Source: Hydractinia symbiolongicarpus
Taxonomy: Eukaryota; Cnidaria; Hydrozoa; Anthoathecata; Hydractiniidae
NCBI RefSeq assembly: GCF_029227915.1
Contig: NC_079886.1
Location: forward strand, 27,630,501-27,694,500
Direction of reading: 5' to 3'
Length of the DNA stretch: 64,000 nt
The notes beneath the pieces are model-generated. The model was not told the DNA's origin. It saw only the letters and a program-made list of their open reading frames with translations, and ran no database searches. The position numbers and the translations under genes are program-made. Positions 49,782 through 62,709 of this stretch are shown here, one piece after another; within the stretch, counting starts at the first letter, position 1, and every line of letters begins with the position of its first letter.

Positions 49782-51890
49782 AGTTTACTCCCTGCGTACT
49801 TTCTTTGTATACTTTTGACCATACGGGCCGGTTCCGGGATTTAGGGGAAATCGCGGGTTTTCGTTTGCCGGAGATTAAACTCCTTTTATTCAGCGTCTCA
49901 TCAAAAATGAAATCATTTTTGAAAACTACAAGTCTCATGCGTTTTAGTGGTGAAAAAATAATTTAAAGAATCGTTCGGGAAATGAGTTTACTCCCTGGGT
50001 ACTTTCTTTGTATACTTTTGACTATACGGGCCAAGCCCGGGATTTACGAGAAATCGCGAGTTTTCGTTTGCCGGAGATTAAACAACTTTTATTCAGCGTC
50101 TCATCAAGAATGAAATCGTTTTTAAAAACTACAAGTCTTATGCGTTTTAGTGGTAAAAAATTAATTTAAAAAATCGTTCGGGAAATGAGTTTACTCCCAG
50201 TTTACTTTCTTTGTATACATTCCACTATACGGGTCAAGCCCGGGATTTACAGGAACTCCCGGGTTTTCGTTTGCCGGCGATTAAACTCCTTTTATTCAGC
50301 GTCTCATCAAAAATGTAATCATTTTTGAAAACTACAAGTCTCATGCGTTTTAGTGGTGAAAAAATAATTTAAAGAATCCTTCGGGAAATGAGTTTACTCC
50401 CTGGGTACTTTCTTTGTATACATTCGACTATACGGGACAAGCCCGGGATTTACGGGAAATCGCGGGTTTTCGTTTGCCGGAGATTAAACTCCTTTTATTC
50501 AGCGTCTCATCAAGAATGAAATCGTTTTTGAAAATTACAAGTCTTATGCGTTTTAGTGGTAAAAATTTAATTTAAAAAATCGTTCGGGAAATGAGTTTAC
50601 TCCCAGTTTACTTTCTTTTTATACATTCGACTATACGGGTCAAGCCCGGGATTTACAGGAACTCCCGGGTTTTCGTTTGCCGGCGATTAAACTCCTTTTA
50701 TTCAGCGTCTCATCAAAATTGAAATCATTTTTGAAAAGTACAAGTCTCATGCGTTTTAGTGGTGAAAAAATAATTTAAAGAATCCTTCGGGAAATGAGTT
50801 TACTCCCTGGGTACTTTCTTTGTATACATTCGACTATACGGGCCAAGCCCGGGATTTACGGGAAATCGCGGGTTTTCGTTTGCCGGAGATTAAACTCCTT
50901 TTATTCAGCGTCTCATCAAGAATGAAATCGTTTTTGAAAACTACAAGTCTTATGCGTTTTAGTGGTAAAAAATTAATTTAAAAAATCGTTCGGGAAATGA
51001 GTTTACTCCCAGTTTACTTTCATTGTATACATTCGACTATACGGGTCAAGCCCGGGAATTACAGGAACTCCCGGGTTTTCGTTTGCCGGAGATTAAACTC
51101 CTTTTATTCAGCGTCTTATCAAAAATGAAATCATTTTTGAAAACTACAAGTCTCATGCGTTTTAGTGGTGAAAAAATAATTTAAAGAATCGTTCGGGAAA
51201 TGAGTTTTCTCCCTGGGTACTTTCTTTGTATACTTTTGACTATACGGGCCGAGTCCGGGATTTACGGGAAATCGCGGGTTTTCGTTTGCCGGCGATTAAA
51301 CTCCTTTTATTCAGCGTCTCATCAAAAACGAAATCATTTTTGAAAACTACAAGTCTCATGCGTCTTATTGGTGAAAAAATAATTTAAAAAATCGTTTGGG
51401 AAATGAGTTTACTCCCTGGGTACTTTCTTTGTATACATTCGACTATACGGGCCAAGCCTGGGATTTACGGGAAATCGCGGGTTTTCGTTTGCCGCCGATT
51501 AAACTTCTTTTATTCAGCGTCTCATCAAAAATGAAATCATTTTTGAAAACTGCAAGTCTCATGCGTTTTAGTGGTGAAAATGTAACTTAAAAAATCGTTC
51601 GGAAAATGAGTTTACTCCCTGGGTACTTTCTTTGTATACATTCGACTATACGGCCGAGTCCGGGATATACGGGAAAGCGCGGGTTTTCGTTTGCCGGAGA
51701 TTAAACTCCTTTTATTCAGCGTCTCATCAAGAATGAAATCGTTTTTGAAAACTACAAGTCTTATGCGTTTTAGTGGTAAAAAATTAATTTAAAAAATCGT
51801 TCAGGAAATGAGTTTACTCCCTGTTTACTTTCTTTGTATACATTCGACTATACGGGTAAAGCCCGGGATTTACAGGAACTCCCGGGTTTT
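49773..51890 (+). repeat. 2110-bp duplication, copy 2
   Basis: This repeats copy 1 with few changes (for example CTTTTTATAC for CTTTGTATAC near 50614, and CCTGTTTAC for CCAGTTTAC near 51830). Unlike copy 1, it continues past ACTCCCGGG into a complete monomer, showing which side of the junction is the intact form. Confidence 0.9.
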
Positions 51891-54800
51891 CGTTTGCCGG
51901 CGATTAAACTCCTTTTATTCAGCGTCTCATCAAAAATGAAATCATTTTTGAAAACTACAAGTCTCATGCGTTTTAGTGGTGAAAAAATAATTTAAAGAAT
52001 CCTTCGGGAAATGAGTTTACTCCCTGGGTACTTTCTTTGTATACATTCGACTATACGGGCCAAGCCCGGGATTTACGGGAAATCGCGGGTTTTAGTTTCC
52101 CGGAGATTAAACTCCTTTTATTCAGCGTCTCATCAAGAATGAAATCGTTTTTGAAAACTACAAGTCTTATGCGTTTTAGTGGTAAAAAATTAATTTAAAA
52201 AATCGTTCGGGAAATGAGTTTACTCCCAGTTTACTTTCTTTGTATACATTCGACTATACGGGTCAAGCCCGGGATTTACAGGAACTCCCGGGTTTTCGTT
52301 TGCCGGCGATTAAACTCCTTTTATTCAGCGTCTTATCAAAAAGGAAATCATTTTTGAAAACTACAAGTCTCATGCGTTTTAGTGGTGAAAAAATAATTTA
52401 AGGAATCCTTCGGGAAATGAGTTTACTCCCTGGGTACTTTCTTTGTATACATTCGACTATACGGCCGAGTCCGGGATATACGGGAAAGCGCGGGTTTTCG
52501 TTTGCCGGAGATTAAACTCCTTTTATTCAGCGTCTCATCAAGAATGAAATCGTTTTTGAAAACTACAAGTCTTATGCGTTTTAGTGGTAAAAAATTAATT
52601 TAAAAAATCGTTCAGGAAATGAGTTTACTCCCAGTTTACTTTCTTTGTATACATTCGACTATACGGGTAAAGCCCGGGATTTACAGGAACTCCCGGGTTT
52701 TCGTTTGCCGGCGATTAAACTCCTTTTATTCAGCGTCTCATCAAAAATGAAATCATTTTTGAAAACTACAAGTCTCATGCGTTTTAGTGGTGAAAAAATA
52801 ATTTAAAGAATCCTTCGGGAAATGAGTTTACTCCCTGGGTAATTTCTTTGTATACATTCGACTATACGGGCCAAGCCCGGGATTTACGGGAAATCGCGGG
52901 TTTTCGTTTGCCGGAGATTAAACTCCTTTTATTCAGCGTCTCATCAAGAATGAAATCGTTTTTGAAAACTACAAGTCTTATGCGTTTTAGTGGTAAAAAA
53001 TTAATTTAAAAAATCGTTCGGGAAATGAGTTTACTCCCAGCTTACTTTCTTTGTATACATTCGACTATACGGGTCAAGCCCGGGATTTACAGGAACTCCC
53101 GGGTTTTCGTTTGCCGGCGATTAAACTCCTTTTATTCAGCGTCTCATTAAAAATGAAATCATTTTTGAAAACTACAAGTCTCATGCGTTTTAGTGGTGAA
53201 AAAATAATTTAAAGAATCCTTCGGGAAATGAGTTTACTCCCTGGGTACTTTCTTTGTATACATTCGACTATACGGGCCAAGCCCGGGATTTACGGGAAAT
53301 CGCGGGTTTTAGTTTCCCGGAGATTAAACTCCTTTTATTCAGCGTCTCATCAAGAATGAAATCGTTTTTAAAAACTACAAGTCTTATGCGTTTTAGTGGT
53401 AAAAAATTAATTTAAAAAATCGTTCGGGAAATGAGTTTACTCCCAGTTTACTTTCTTTGTATACATTCGACTATACGGGTCAAGCCCGGGATTTACAGGA
53501 ACTCCCGGGTTTTCGTTTGCCGGCGATTAAACTCCTTTTATTCAGCGTCTTATCAAAAAGGAAATCATTTTTGAAAACTACAAGTCTCATGCGTTTTAGT
53601 GGTGAAAAAATAATTTAAGGAATCCTTCGGGAAATGAGATTACTCCCTGGGTACTTTCTTTGTATACATTCGACTATACGGCCGAGTCCGGGATATACGG
53701 GAAAGCGCGGGTTTTCGTTTGCCGGAGATTAAACTCCTTTTATTCAGCGTCTCATCAAGAATGAAATCGTTTTTGAAAACTACAAGTCTTATGCGTTTTA
53801 GTGGTAAAAAATTAATTTAAAAAATCGTTCGGGAAATGAGTTTACTCCCAGTTTACTTTCTTTGTATACATTCGACTATACGGGTCAAGCCCGGGATTTA
53901 CAGGAACTCCCGGGTTTTCGTTTGCCGGCGATTAAACTCCTTTTATTCAGCGTCTCATCAAAAATGAAATCATTTTTGAAAACTACAAGTCTCATGCGTT
54001 TTAGTGGTGAAAAAATAATTTAAAGAATCCTTCGGGAAATGAGTTTACTCCCTGGGTACTTTCTTTGTATACATTCGACTATACGGGCCCAGCCCGGGAT
54101 TTACGGGAAATCGCGGGTTTTCGTTTGCCGGAGATTAAACTCTTTTTATTCAGCGTCTCATCAAGAATGAAATCGTTTTTGAAAACTACAAGTCTTATGC
54201 GTTTTAGTGGTAAAAAATTAATTTAAAAAATCGTTCGGGAAATGAGTTTACTCCCACCTTACTTTCTTTGTATACATTCAACTATACGGGTCAAGCCCGG
54301 GATTTACAGGAACTCCCGGGATTTCGTTTGCCGGCGATTAAACTCCTTTTATTCAGCGTCTCATTAAAAATGAAATCATTTTTGAAAACTACAAGTCTCA
54401 TGCGTTTTAGTGGTGAAAAAATAATTTAAAGAATCCTTCGGGAAATGAGTTTACTCCCTGGGTACTTTCTTTGTATACATTCGACTATACGGGCCAAGCC
54501 CGGTATTTACGGGAAATCGCGGGTTTTCGTTTGCCGGAAATTAAACTCCTTTTATTCAGCGTCTCATCAAGAATGAAATCGTTTTTGAAAACTACAAGTC
54601 TTATGCGTTTTAGTGGTAAAAAATTAATTTAAAAAATCGTTCGGGAAATGAGTTTACTCCCAGTTTACTTTCTTTGTATACATTCGACTATACGGGTCAA
54701 GCCCGGGATTTACAGGAACTCCCGGGTTTTCGTTTGCCGGCGATTAAACTCCTTTTATTCAGCGTCTTATCAAAAAGGAAATCATTTTTGAAAACTACAA

Positions 54801-55100
54801 GTCTCATGCGTTTTAGTGGTGAAAAAATAATTTAAGGAATCCTTCGGGAAATGAGATTACTCCCTGGGTACTTTCTTTGTATACATTCGACTATACGGGC
54901 CAAGCCCGGGATTTACGGGAAATCGCGGGTTTTCGTTTGCCGACGATTAAACTTCTTTTATTCAGCGTCTCATCAAAAATGAAATCATTTTTGAAAACTA
55001 CAAGTCTCATGCGTTTTAGTGGTGAAAATATAATTTATAGAATCGTTCGGAAAATGAGTTTACTCCCTGCGTACTTTCTTTGTATACTTTTGACTATACG
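51891..55100 (+). repeat. Dimeric block (~405 bp, alternating subtypes)
   Basis: Monomers with GGGTCAAGCCCGGG plus ACTCCCGGG alternate with monomers carrying GGGCCAAGCCCGGG plus AATCGCGGG. The first type recurs about every 405 bp near 52260, 53067, 53477, 53882, 54288 and 54695; in two copies (51853, 52664) it reads GGGTAAAGCC. The same alternation is seen at 48121, 48527 and 48933. A monomer with ACGGCCGAGTCCGGGATATA interrupts it at 51650, 52461 and 53678, spaced 811 and 1217 bp. Confidence 0.85.
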
Positions 55101-55459
55101 GGCCGGGTCCGGGATTTACGGGAAATCGCGGGTTTTCGTTTGCCGGAGATTAAACTCCTTTTATTCAGCGTCTTATTAAAAATGAAATCATTTTTGAAAA
55201 CTACAAGTCTCATGCGCTTTAGTGGTGAAAAAATAATTTAAAGAATCGTTCGGGAAATGAGTTTACTCCCTGGGTACTTTCTTTGTATACTTTTGACTAT
55301 ACGGGCCGAGTCCGGGATTTACGGGAAATCGCGGGTTTTAGTTTGCCGGCGATTGAACTCCTTTTAATCAGCGTCTCATCAAAAACGAAATCATTTTTAA
55401 AAACTACAAGTCTCATGCGTTTTAGTGGTAAAAAAATATCTTAGAAAATCGTTCGGGAA
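55101..55459 (+). repeat. Satellite monomers between dimeric block and 2027-bp units
   Basis: These are ordinary satellite monomers with several private changes (for example GTTTTAGTTTGCC and TTTTAATCAGCG). They are not part of a duplication I could delimit, and I see nothing else in the stretch. Confidence 0.75.
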
Positions 55460-57486
55460 ATGAGTTTACTTCCTGGGTACTTTCTTTGTATACATTCAGC
55501 TATACGGGGCAAGCCCGGGATTTACGGGAAATCGCGAGTTTTCGTTTGCCGGAGATTACACTCTTTTTATTGCGCGTCTCATCAAGAATGAAATCGTTTT
55601 TGAAAACTACAAGTCTTATGCGTTTTAGTGGTAAAAATTAAATCAAAAAATCGTTCGGGAAATGAGTTTACTCCCAGTTTACTTTCTTTGTATACATTCA
55701 GCTATACGGGCCGAGTCCTGGATTTACGGGAAATCGCGGGTTTTCGTTTGCCGGCGATTAAACTCCTTTTATTCAGCGTCTCATCAAAAACGAAATCATT
55801 TTTCAAAACTACAAGTCTCATGCGTTTTATTGGTGAAAAAATAATTTGAAAAATCGTTCGGGAAATGATTTTACTCCCTGGGTACTTTCTTTGTATACAT
55901 TTGACTATACGGGCCACGCCCTGGATTTACGGGAAATCGCGGGTTTTCGTTTGCCGGCGATTAAAATTCTTTTATTCAGCGTCTCATCAAAAATGAAATC
56001 ATTTTTGAAAACTGCAAGTCTCATGCGTTTTGGTGGTGAAAATGTAATTTAAAAAATCGTTCGGAAAATGAGTTTACTCCTAGGGTACTTTCTTTGTATA
56101 TATTCGACTATACGGCCAAGTCCGGGATATACGGGAAAGCGCGGGTTTTCGTTTGCCGGCGATTAAACTCCTTTTATTCAGCGTCTCATCAAAAATGAAA
56201 TCAGTTTTGAAAACTACAAGTCTCATGCGTTTTAGTGGTAAAAAAATAATTTTAAAAATCGTTCGGGAAATGAGTTTACTTCCTGGGTACTTTCTTTGTA
56301 TACATTCAGCTATACGGGCCAAGCCCGGGATTTACGGGAAATCGCGAGTTTTTGTTTGCCGGAGATTACACTCCTTTTATTGAGCGTCTCATCAAGAATG
56401 AAATCGTTTTTGAAAACTACAAGTCTTATGCGTTTTAGTGGTAAAAAATTAAATCAAAAAAGCGTTCGGGAAATGAGTTTACTCCCAGTTTACTTTCTTT
56501 GTATACATTCGACCATACGGGTCAAGTCCGGGATTTACAGGAACTCCCGGGTTTTCGCTTGCTGGCGATTAAACTCCTTTTATTCAGCGTCTCATCAAAA
56601 ATGAAATGATTTTTGAAAACTACAAGTCTCATGCGTTTTAGTGGTGAAAAAATAATTTAAAGAATCCTTCGGGAAATGAGTTTACTCCCTGGGTACTTTC
56701 TTTGTATACATTCGACTATACGGGCCAAGCCCGGGATTTACGGGAACTCCCGGGTTTTCGTTTGCCGGCGATTAAACTCCTTTTATTCAGCGTCTCATCA
56801 AAAATGAAATCATTTTTAAAAACTACAAGTCTCATGCGTCTTAGTGGTAAAAAAATAATTTAAAAAATCGTTCGGGAAATGAGTTTACATCCTGGGTACT
56901 TTCTTTGTATACATTCGGCTATACGGGCCAAGCCTGGGATTTACGGGAAATCGCGGGTTTTCGTTTGCCGGCGATTAAACTTCTTTTATTCAGCGTCTCA
57001 TCAAAAATGAAATCATTTTTGAAAACTACAAGTCTCATGCGTTTTAGTGGTGAAAATATAATTTAAAGAATCGTTCAGAAAATGAGCTTACTCCCTGCGT
57101 ACTTTCTTTGTATACTTTTAACTATACGGGCCGGTTCCGGGATTTAGGGGAAATCGCGGGTTTTCGTTTGCCGGAGATTAAACTCCTTTTATTCAGCGTC
57201 TCATCAAAAATGAAATCATTTTTGAAAACTACAAGTCTCATGCGTTTTAGTGGTGAAAAAATAATTTAAAGAATCCTTCGGGAAATGAGTTTACTCCCTG
57301 GGTACTTTCTTTGTATACTTTTGACTATACGGGCCAAGCCCGGGATTTACGGGAAATCGCGGGTTTTCGTTTGCCGGAGATTACACTCCTTTTATTCAGC
57401 GCTCATCAAGAATGAAATCGTTTTTGAAAACTACAAGTATTATGCGTTTTAGTGGTAAAAAATTAAATTAAAAAATCGTTCGGGAA
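55460..57486 (+). repeat. 2027-bp higher-order unit, copy 1 (10 monomers)
   Basis: This is nearly identical to 57487-59513 at an offset of 2027 bp. Shared private features include CATTCAGCTATACGGGGC, TTTTTATTGCGCGTC, ATAATTTGAAAAATCG and TTGTATATATTCG. One difference is GTTTTTGTTTG near 56350 against GTTTTCGTTTG near 58377. Confidence 0.9.
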
Positions 57487-59513
57487 ATGAGTTTACTTCC
57501 TGGGTACTTTCTTTGTATACATTCAGCTATACGGGGCAAGCCCGGGATTTACGGGAAATCGCGAGTTTTCGTTTGCCGGAGATTACACTCTTTTTATTGC
57601 GCGTCTCATCAAGAATGAAATCGTTTTTGAAAACTACAAGTCTTATGCGTTTTAGTGGTAAAAATTAAATCAAAAAATCGTTCGGGAAATGAGTTTACTC
57701 CCAGTTTACTTTCTTTGTATACATTCAGCTATACGGGCCGAGTCCTGGATTTACGGGAAATCGCGGGTTTTCGTTTGCCGGCGATTAAACTCCTTTTATT
57801 CAGCGTCTCATCAAAAACGAAATCATTTTTCAAAACTACAAGTCTCATGCGTTTTATTGGTGAAAAAATAATTTGAAAAATCGTTCGGGAAATGATTTTA
57901 CTCCCTGGGTACTTTCTTTGTATACATTTGACTATACGGGCCACGCCCTGGATTTACGGGAAATCGCGGGTTTTCGTTTGCCGGCGATTAAAATTCTTTT
58001 ATTCAGCGTCTCATCAAAAATGAAATCATTTTTGAAAACTGCAAGTCTCATGCGTTTTGGTGGTGAAAATGTAATTTAAAAAATCGTTCGGAAAATGAGT
58101 TTACTCCTAGGGTACTTTCTTTGTATATATTCGACTATACGGCCAAGTCCGGGATATACGGGAAAGCGCGGGTTTTCGTTTGCCGGCGATTAAACTCCTT
58201 TTATTCAGCGTCTCATCAAAAATGAAATCAGTTTTGAAAACTACAAGTCTCATGCGTTTTAGTGGTAAAAAAATAATTTTAAAAATCGTTCGGGAAATGA
58301 GTTTACTTCCTGGGTACTTTCTTTGTATACATTCAGCTATACGGGCCAAGCCCGGGATTTACGGGAAATCGCGAGTTTTCGTTTGCCGGAGATTACACTC
58401 CTTTTATTGAGCGTCTCATCAAGAATGAAATCGTTTTTGAAAACTACAAGTCTTATGCGTTTTAGTGGTAAAAAATTAAATCAAAAAAGCGTTCGGGAAA
58501 TGAGTTTACTCCCAGTTTACTTTCTTTGTATACATTCGACCATACGGGTCAAGTCCGGGATTTACAGGAACTCCCGGGTTTTCGCTTGCTGGCGATTAAA
58601 CTCCTTTTATTCAGCGTCTCATCAAAAATGAAATGATTTTTGAAAACTACAAGTCTCATGCGTTTTAGTGGTGAAAAAATAATTTAAAGAATCCTTCGGG
58701 AAATGAGTTTACTCCCTGGGTACTTTCTTTGTATACATTCGACTATACGGGCCAAGCCCGGGATTTACGGGAACTCCCGGGTTTTCGTTTGCCGGCGATT
58801 AAACTCCTTTTATTCAGCGTCTCATCAAAAATGAAATCATTTTTAAAAACTACAAGTCTCATGCGTCTTAGTGGTAAAAAAATAATTTAAAAAATCGTTC
58901 GGGAAATGAGTTTACATCCTGGGTACTTTCTTTGTATACATTCGGCTATACGGGCCAAGCCTGGGATTTACGGGAAATCGCGGGTTTTCGTTTGCCGGCG
59001 ATTAAACTTCTTTTATTCAGCGTCTCATCAAAAATGAAATCATTTTTGAAAACTACAAGTCTCATGCGTTTTAGTGGTGAAAATATAATTTAAAGAATCG
59101 TTCAGAAAATGAGCTTACTCCCTGCGTACTTTCTTTGTATACTTTTAACTATACGGGCCGGTTCCGGGATTTAGGGGAAATCGCGGGTTTTCGTTTGCCG
59201 GAGATTAAACTCCTTTTATTCAGCGTCTCATCAAAAATGAAATCATTTTTGAAAACTACAAGTCTCATGCGTTTTAGTGGTGAAAAAATAATTTAAAGAA
59301 TCCTTCGGGAAATGAGTTTACTCCCTGGGTACTTTCTTTGTATACTTTTGACTATACGGGCCAAGCCCGGGATTTACGGGAAATCGCGGGTTTTCGTTTG
59401 CCGGAGATTACACTCCTTTTATTCAGCGCTCATCAAGAATGAAATCGTTTTTGAAAACTACAAGTATTATGCGTTTTAGTGGTAAAAAATTAAATTAAAA
59501 AATCGTTCCGGAA
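57487..59513 (+). repeat. 2027-bp higher-order unit, copy 2
   Basis: This repeats the preceding unit. Its end changes to GTTCCGGAAATGAG near 59505, where the following 1622-bp register takes over. Confidence 0.88.
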
Positions 59514-62500
59514 ATGAGTTTACTCCCAGTTTACTTTCTTTGTATACATTCGACCATACGGGTCAAGTCCAGGATTTACAGGAACTCCCGGGTTTTCGTT
59601 TGCCGGCGATTAAACTCCTTTTATCCAGCGTCTCATCAAAAATGAAATCATTTTTGAAAACTACAAGTCTCATGAGTTTTAGTGGTGAAAAAATAATTTA
59701 AAGAATCCTTCGGGAAATGAGTTTACTCCCTGGGTACTTTCTTTGTATACATTCGACTATACGGGCCAAGCCCGGGATTTACGAGAAATCGCGGGTTTTC
59801 GTTTGCCGGCGATTAAACTTCTTTTATTCAGCGTCTCATCAAAAATGAAATCATTTTTGAAAACTACAAGTCTCATGCGTTTTAGTGGTGAAAATATAAT
59901 TTAAAGAATCGTTCGGGAAATGAGTTTACTCCCTGCGTACTTTCTTTGTATACATTTGACTATACGGGCCAAGCCCTGGATTTACGGGAAATCGCGGGTT
60001 TTCGTTTCCCAGCGATTAAAATTCTTTTACTCAGCGTCTCATCAAAAATGAAATCATTTTTGAAAACTGCAAGTCTCATGCGTTTTGGTCGTGAAAATGT
60101 AATTTAAAAAATCGTTCGGAAAATGAGTTTACTCCCTGGGTACTTTCTTTGTATACATTCGACTATACGGCCGAGTCCGGGATATACGGGAAAGCGCGGG
60201 TTTTCGTTTGCCGGCGATTAAACTCCTTTTATTCAGTGTCTCATCAAAAATGAAATCAGTTTTGAAAACTGCAAGTCTCATGCGTTTTAGTGGTAAAAAA
60301 ATAATTTAGAAAATCGTTCGGGAAAAGAGTTTACTTCCTGGGTACTTTCTTTGTATACATTCAGCTATACGGGCCAAGCCCGGGATTTACGGGAACTCCC
60401 GGGTTTTCGTTTGCCGGCGATTAAACTCCTTTTATTCAGCGTCTCATCAAAAATGAAATCATTTTTAAAAACTACAAGTCTCATGCGTCTTAGTGGTAAA
60501 TAAATAATTTAAAAAATCGTTCGGGAAATGAGTTTACATCCTGGGTACTTTCTTTGTATACATTCGGCTATACGGGCCAAGCCTGGGATTTACGGGAAAT
60601 CGCGGGTTTTCGTTTGCCGGCGATTAAACTTCTTTTATTCAGCGTCTCATCAAAAATGAAATCGTTTTTGAAAACTACAAATCTTATGCGTTTTAGTGGT
60701 GAAAATATAATTTAAAGAATCGTTCAGAAAATGAGCTTACTCCCTGCGTACTTTCTTTGTATACTTTTAACTATACGGGCCGGTTCCGGGATTTAGGGGA
60801 AATCGCGGGTTTTCGTTTGCCGGAGATTAAACTCCTTTTATTCAGCGTCTCATCAAAAATGAAATCATTTTTGAAAACTACAAGTCTCATGCGTTTTAGT
60901 GGTGAAAAAATAATTTAAAGAATCCTTCGGGAAATGAGTTTACTCCCTGGGTACTTTCTTTGTATACTTTTGACTATACGGGCCAAGCCCGGGATTTACG
61001 GGAAATCGCGGGTTTTCGTTTGCCGGAGATTACACTCCTTTTATTCAGCGCTCATCAAGAATGAAATCGTTTTTGAAAACTACAAGTATTATTCGTTTTA
61101 GTGGTAAAAAATTAAATTAAAAAATCGTTCCGGAAATGAGTTTACTCCCAGTTTACTTTCTTTGTATACATTCGACCATACGGGTCAAGTCCAGGATTTA
61201 CAGGAACTCCCGGGTTTTCGTTTGCCGGCGATTAAACTCCTTTTATCCAGCGTCTCATCAAAAATGAAATCATTTTTGAAAACTACAAGTCTCATGAGTT
61301 TTAGTGGTGAAAAAATAATTTAAAGAATCCTTCGGGAAATGAGTTTACTCCCTGGGTACTTTCTTTGTATACATTCGACTATACGGGCCAAGCCCGGGAT
61401 TTACGAGAAATCGCGGGTTTTCGTTTGCCGGCGATTAAACTTCTTTTATTCAGCGTCTCATCAAAAATGAAATCATTTTTGAAAACTACAAGTCTCATGC
61501 GTTTTAGTGGTGAAAATATAATTTAAAGAATCGTTCGGGAAATGAGTTTACTCCCTGCGTACTTTCTTTGTATACATTTGACTATACGGGCCAAGCCCTG
61601 GATTTACGGGAAATCGCGGGTTTTCGTTTCCCAGCGATTAAAATTCTTTTACTCAGCGTCTCATCAAAAATGAAATCATTTTTGAAAACTGCAAGTCTCA
61701 TGCGTTTTGGTCGTGAAAATGTAATTTAAAAAATCGTTCGGAAAATGAGTTTACTCCCTGGGTACTTTCTTTGTATACATTCGACTATACGGCCGAGTCC
61801 GGGATATACGGGAAAGCGCGGGTTTTCGTTTGCCGGCGATTAAACTCCTTTTATTCAGTGTCTCATCAAAAATGAAATCAGTTTTGAAAACTGCAAGTCT
61901 CATGCGTTTTAGTGGTAAAAAAATAATTTAGAAAATCGTTCGGGAAAAGAGTTTACTTCCTGGGTACTTTCTTTGTATACATTCAGCTATACGGGCCAAG
62001 CCCGGGATTTACGGGAACTCCCGGGTTTTCGTTTGCCGGCGATTAAACTCCTTTTATTCAGCGTCTCATCAAAAATGAAATCATTTTTAAAAACTACAAG
62101 TCTCATGCGTCTTAGTGGTAAATAAATAATTTAAAAAATCGTTCGGGAAATGAGTTTACATCCTGGGTACTTTCTTTGTATACATTCGGCTATACGGGCC
62201 AAGCCTGGGATTTACGGGAAATCGCGGGTTTTCGTTTGCCGGCGATTAAACTTCTTTTATTCAGCGTCTCATCAAAAATGAAATCATTTTTGAAAACTAC
62301 AAGTCTCATGCGTTTTAGTGGTGAAAATATAATTTAAAGAATCGTTCAGAAAATGAGCTTACTCCCTGCGTACTTTCTTTGTATACTTTTAACTATACGG
62401 GCCGGTTCCGGGATTTAGGGGAAATCGCGGGTTTTCGTTTGCCGGAGATTAAACTCCTTTTATTCAGCGTCTCATCAAAAATGAAATCATTTTTGAAAAC

Positions 62501-62700
62501 TACAAGTCTCATGCGTTTTAGTGGTGAAAAAATAATTTAAAGAATCCTTCGGGAAATGAGTTTACTCCCTGGGTACTTTCTTTGTATACTTTTGACTATA
62601 CGGGCCAAGCCCGGGATTTACGGGAAATCGCGGGTTTTCGTTTGCCGGAGATTACACTCCTTTTATTCAGCGCTCATCAAGAATGAAATCGTTTTTGAAA
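59514..62700 (+). repeat. 1622-bp higher-order units (8 monomers, two copies)
   Basis: About 59514-61131 and 61132-62700 match at 1622 bp; AAGTCCAGGATTTACAGG recurs with AGGATTTACA at 59571 and 61193. Similarity at the same offset extends back to about 58750. Private variants include GGTAAATAAATAATTT, TTTTACTCAGCG and GGTCGTGAAAATG. The second copy loses its last monomers at the chimeric join near 62700. Confidence 0.88.
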
Positions 62701-62709
62701 ACTACAAGT
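62692..62709 (+). repeat. Recombination join that deletes exactly one monomer
   Basis: The left side (CAGCGCTCATCAAGAATG) matches the monomer near 61045, and the right side (TCTCATGAGTTTTAG) matches the next monomer near 61292. The switch lies within TTTTTGAAAACTACAAGT, common to both. The marker TCATGAGTT is 1419 bp from its counterpart instead of 1622, so one 203-bp monomer is missing. Confidence 0.85.
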
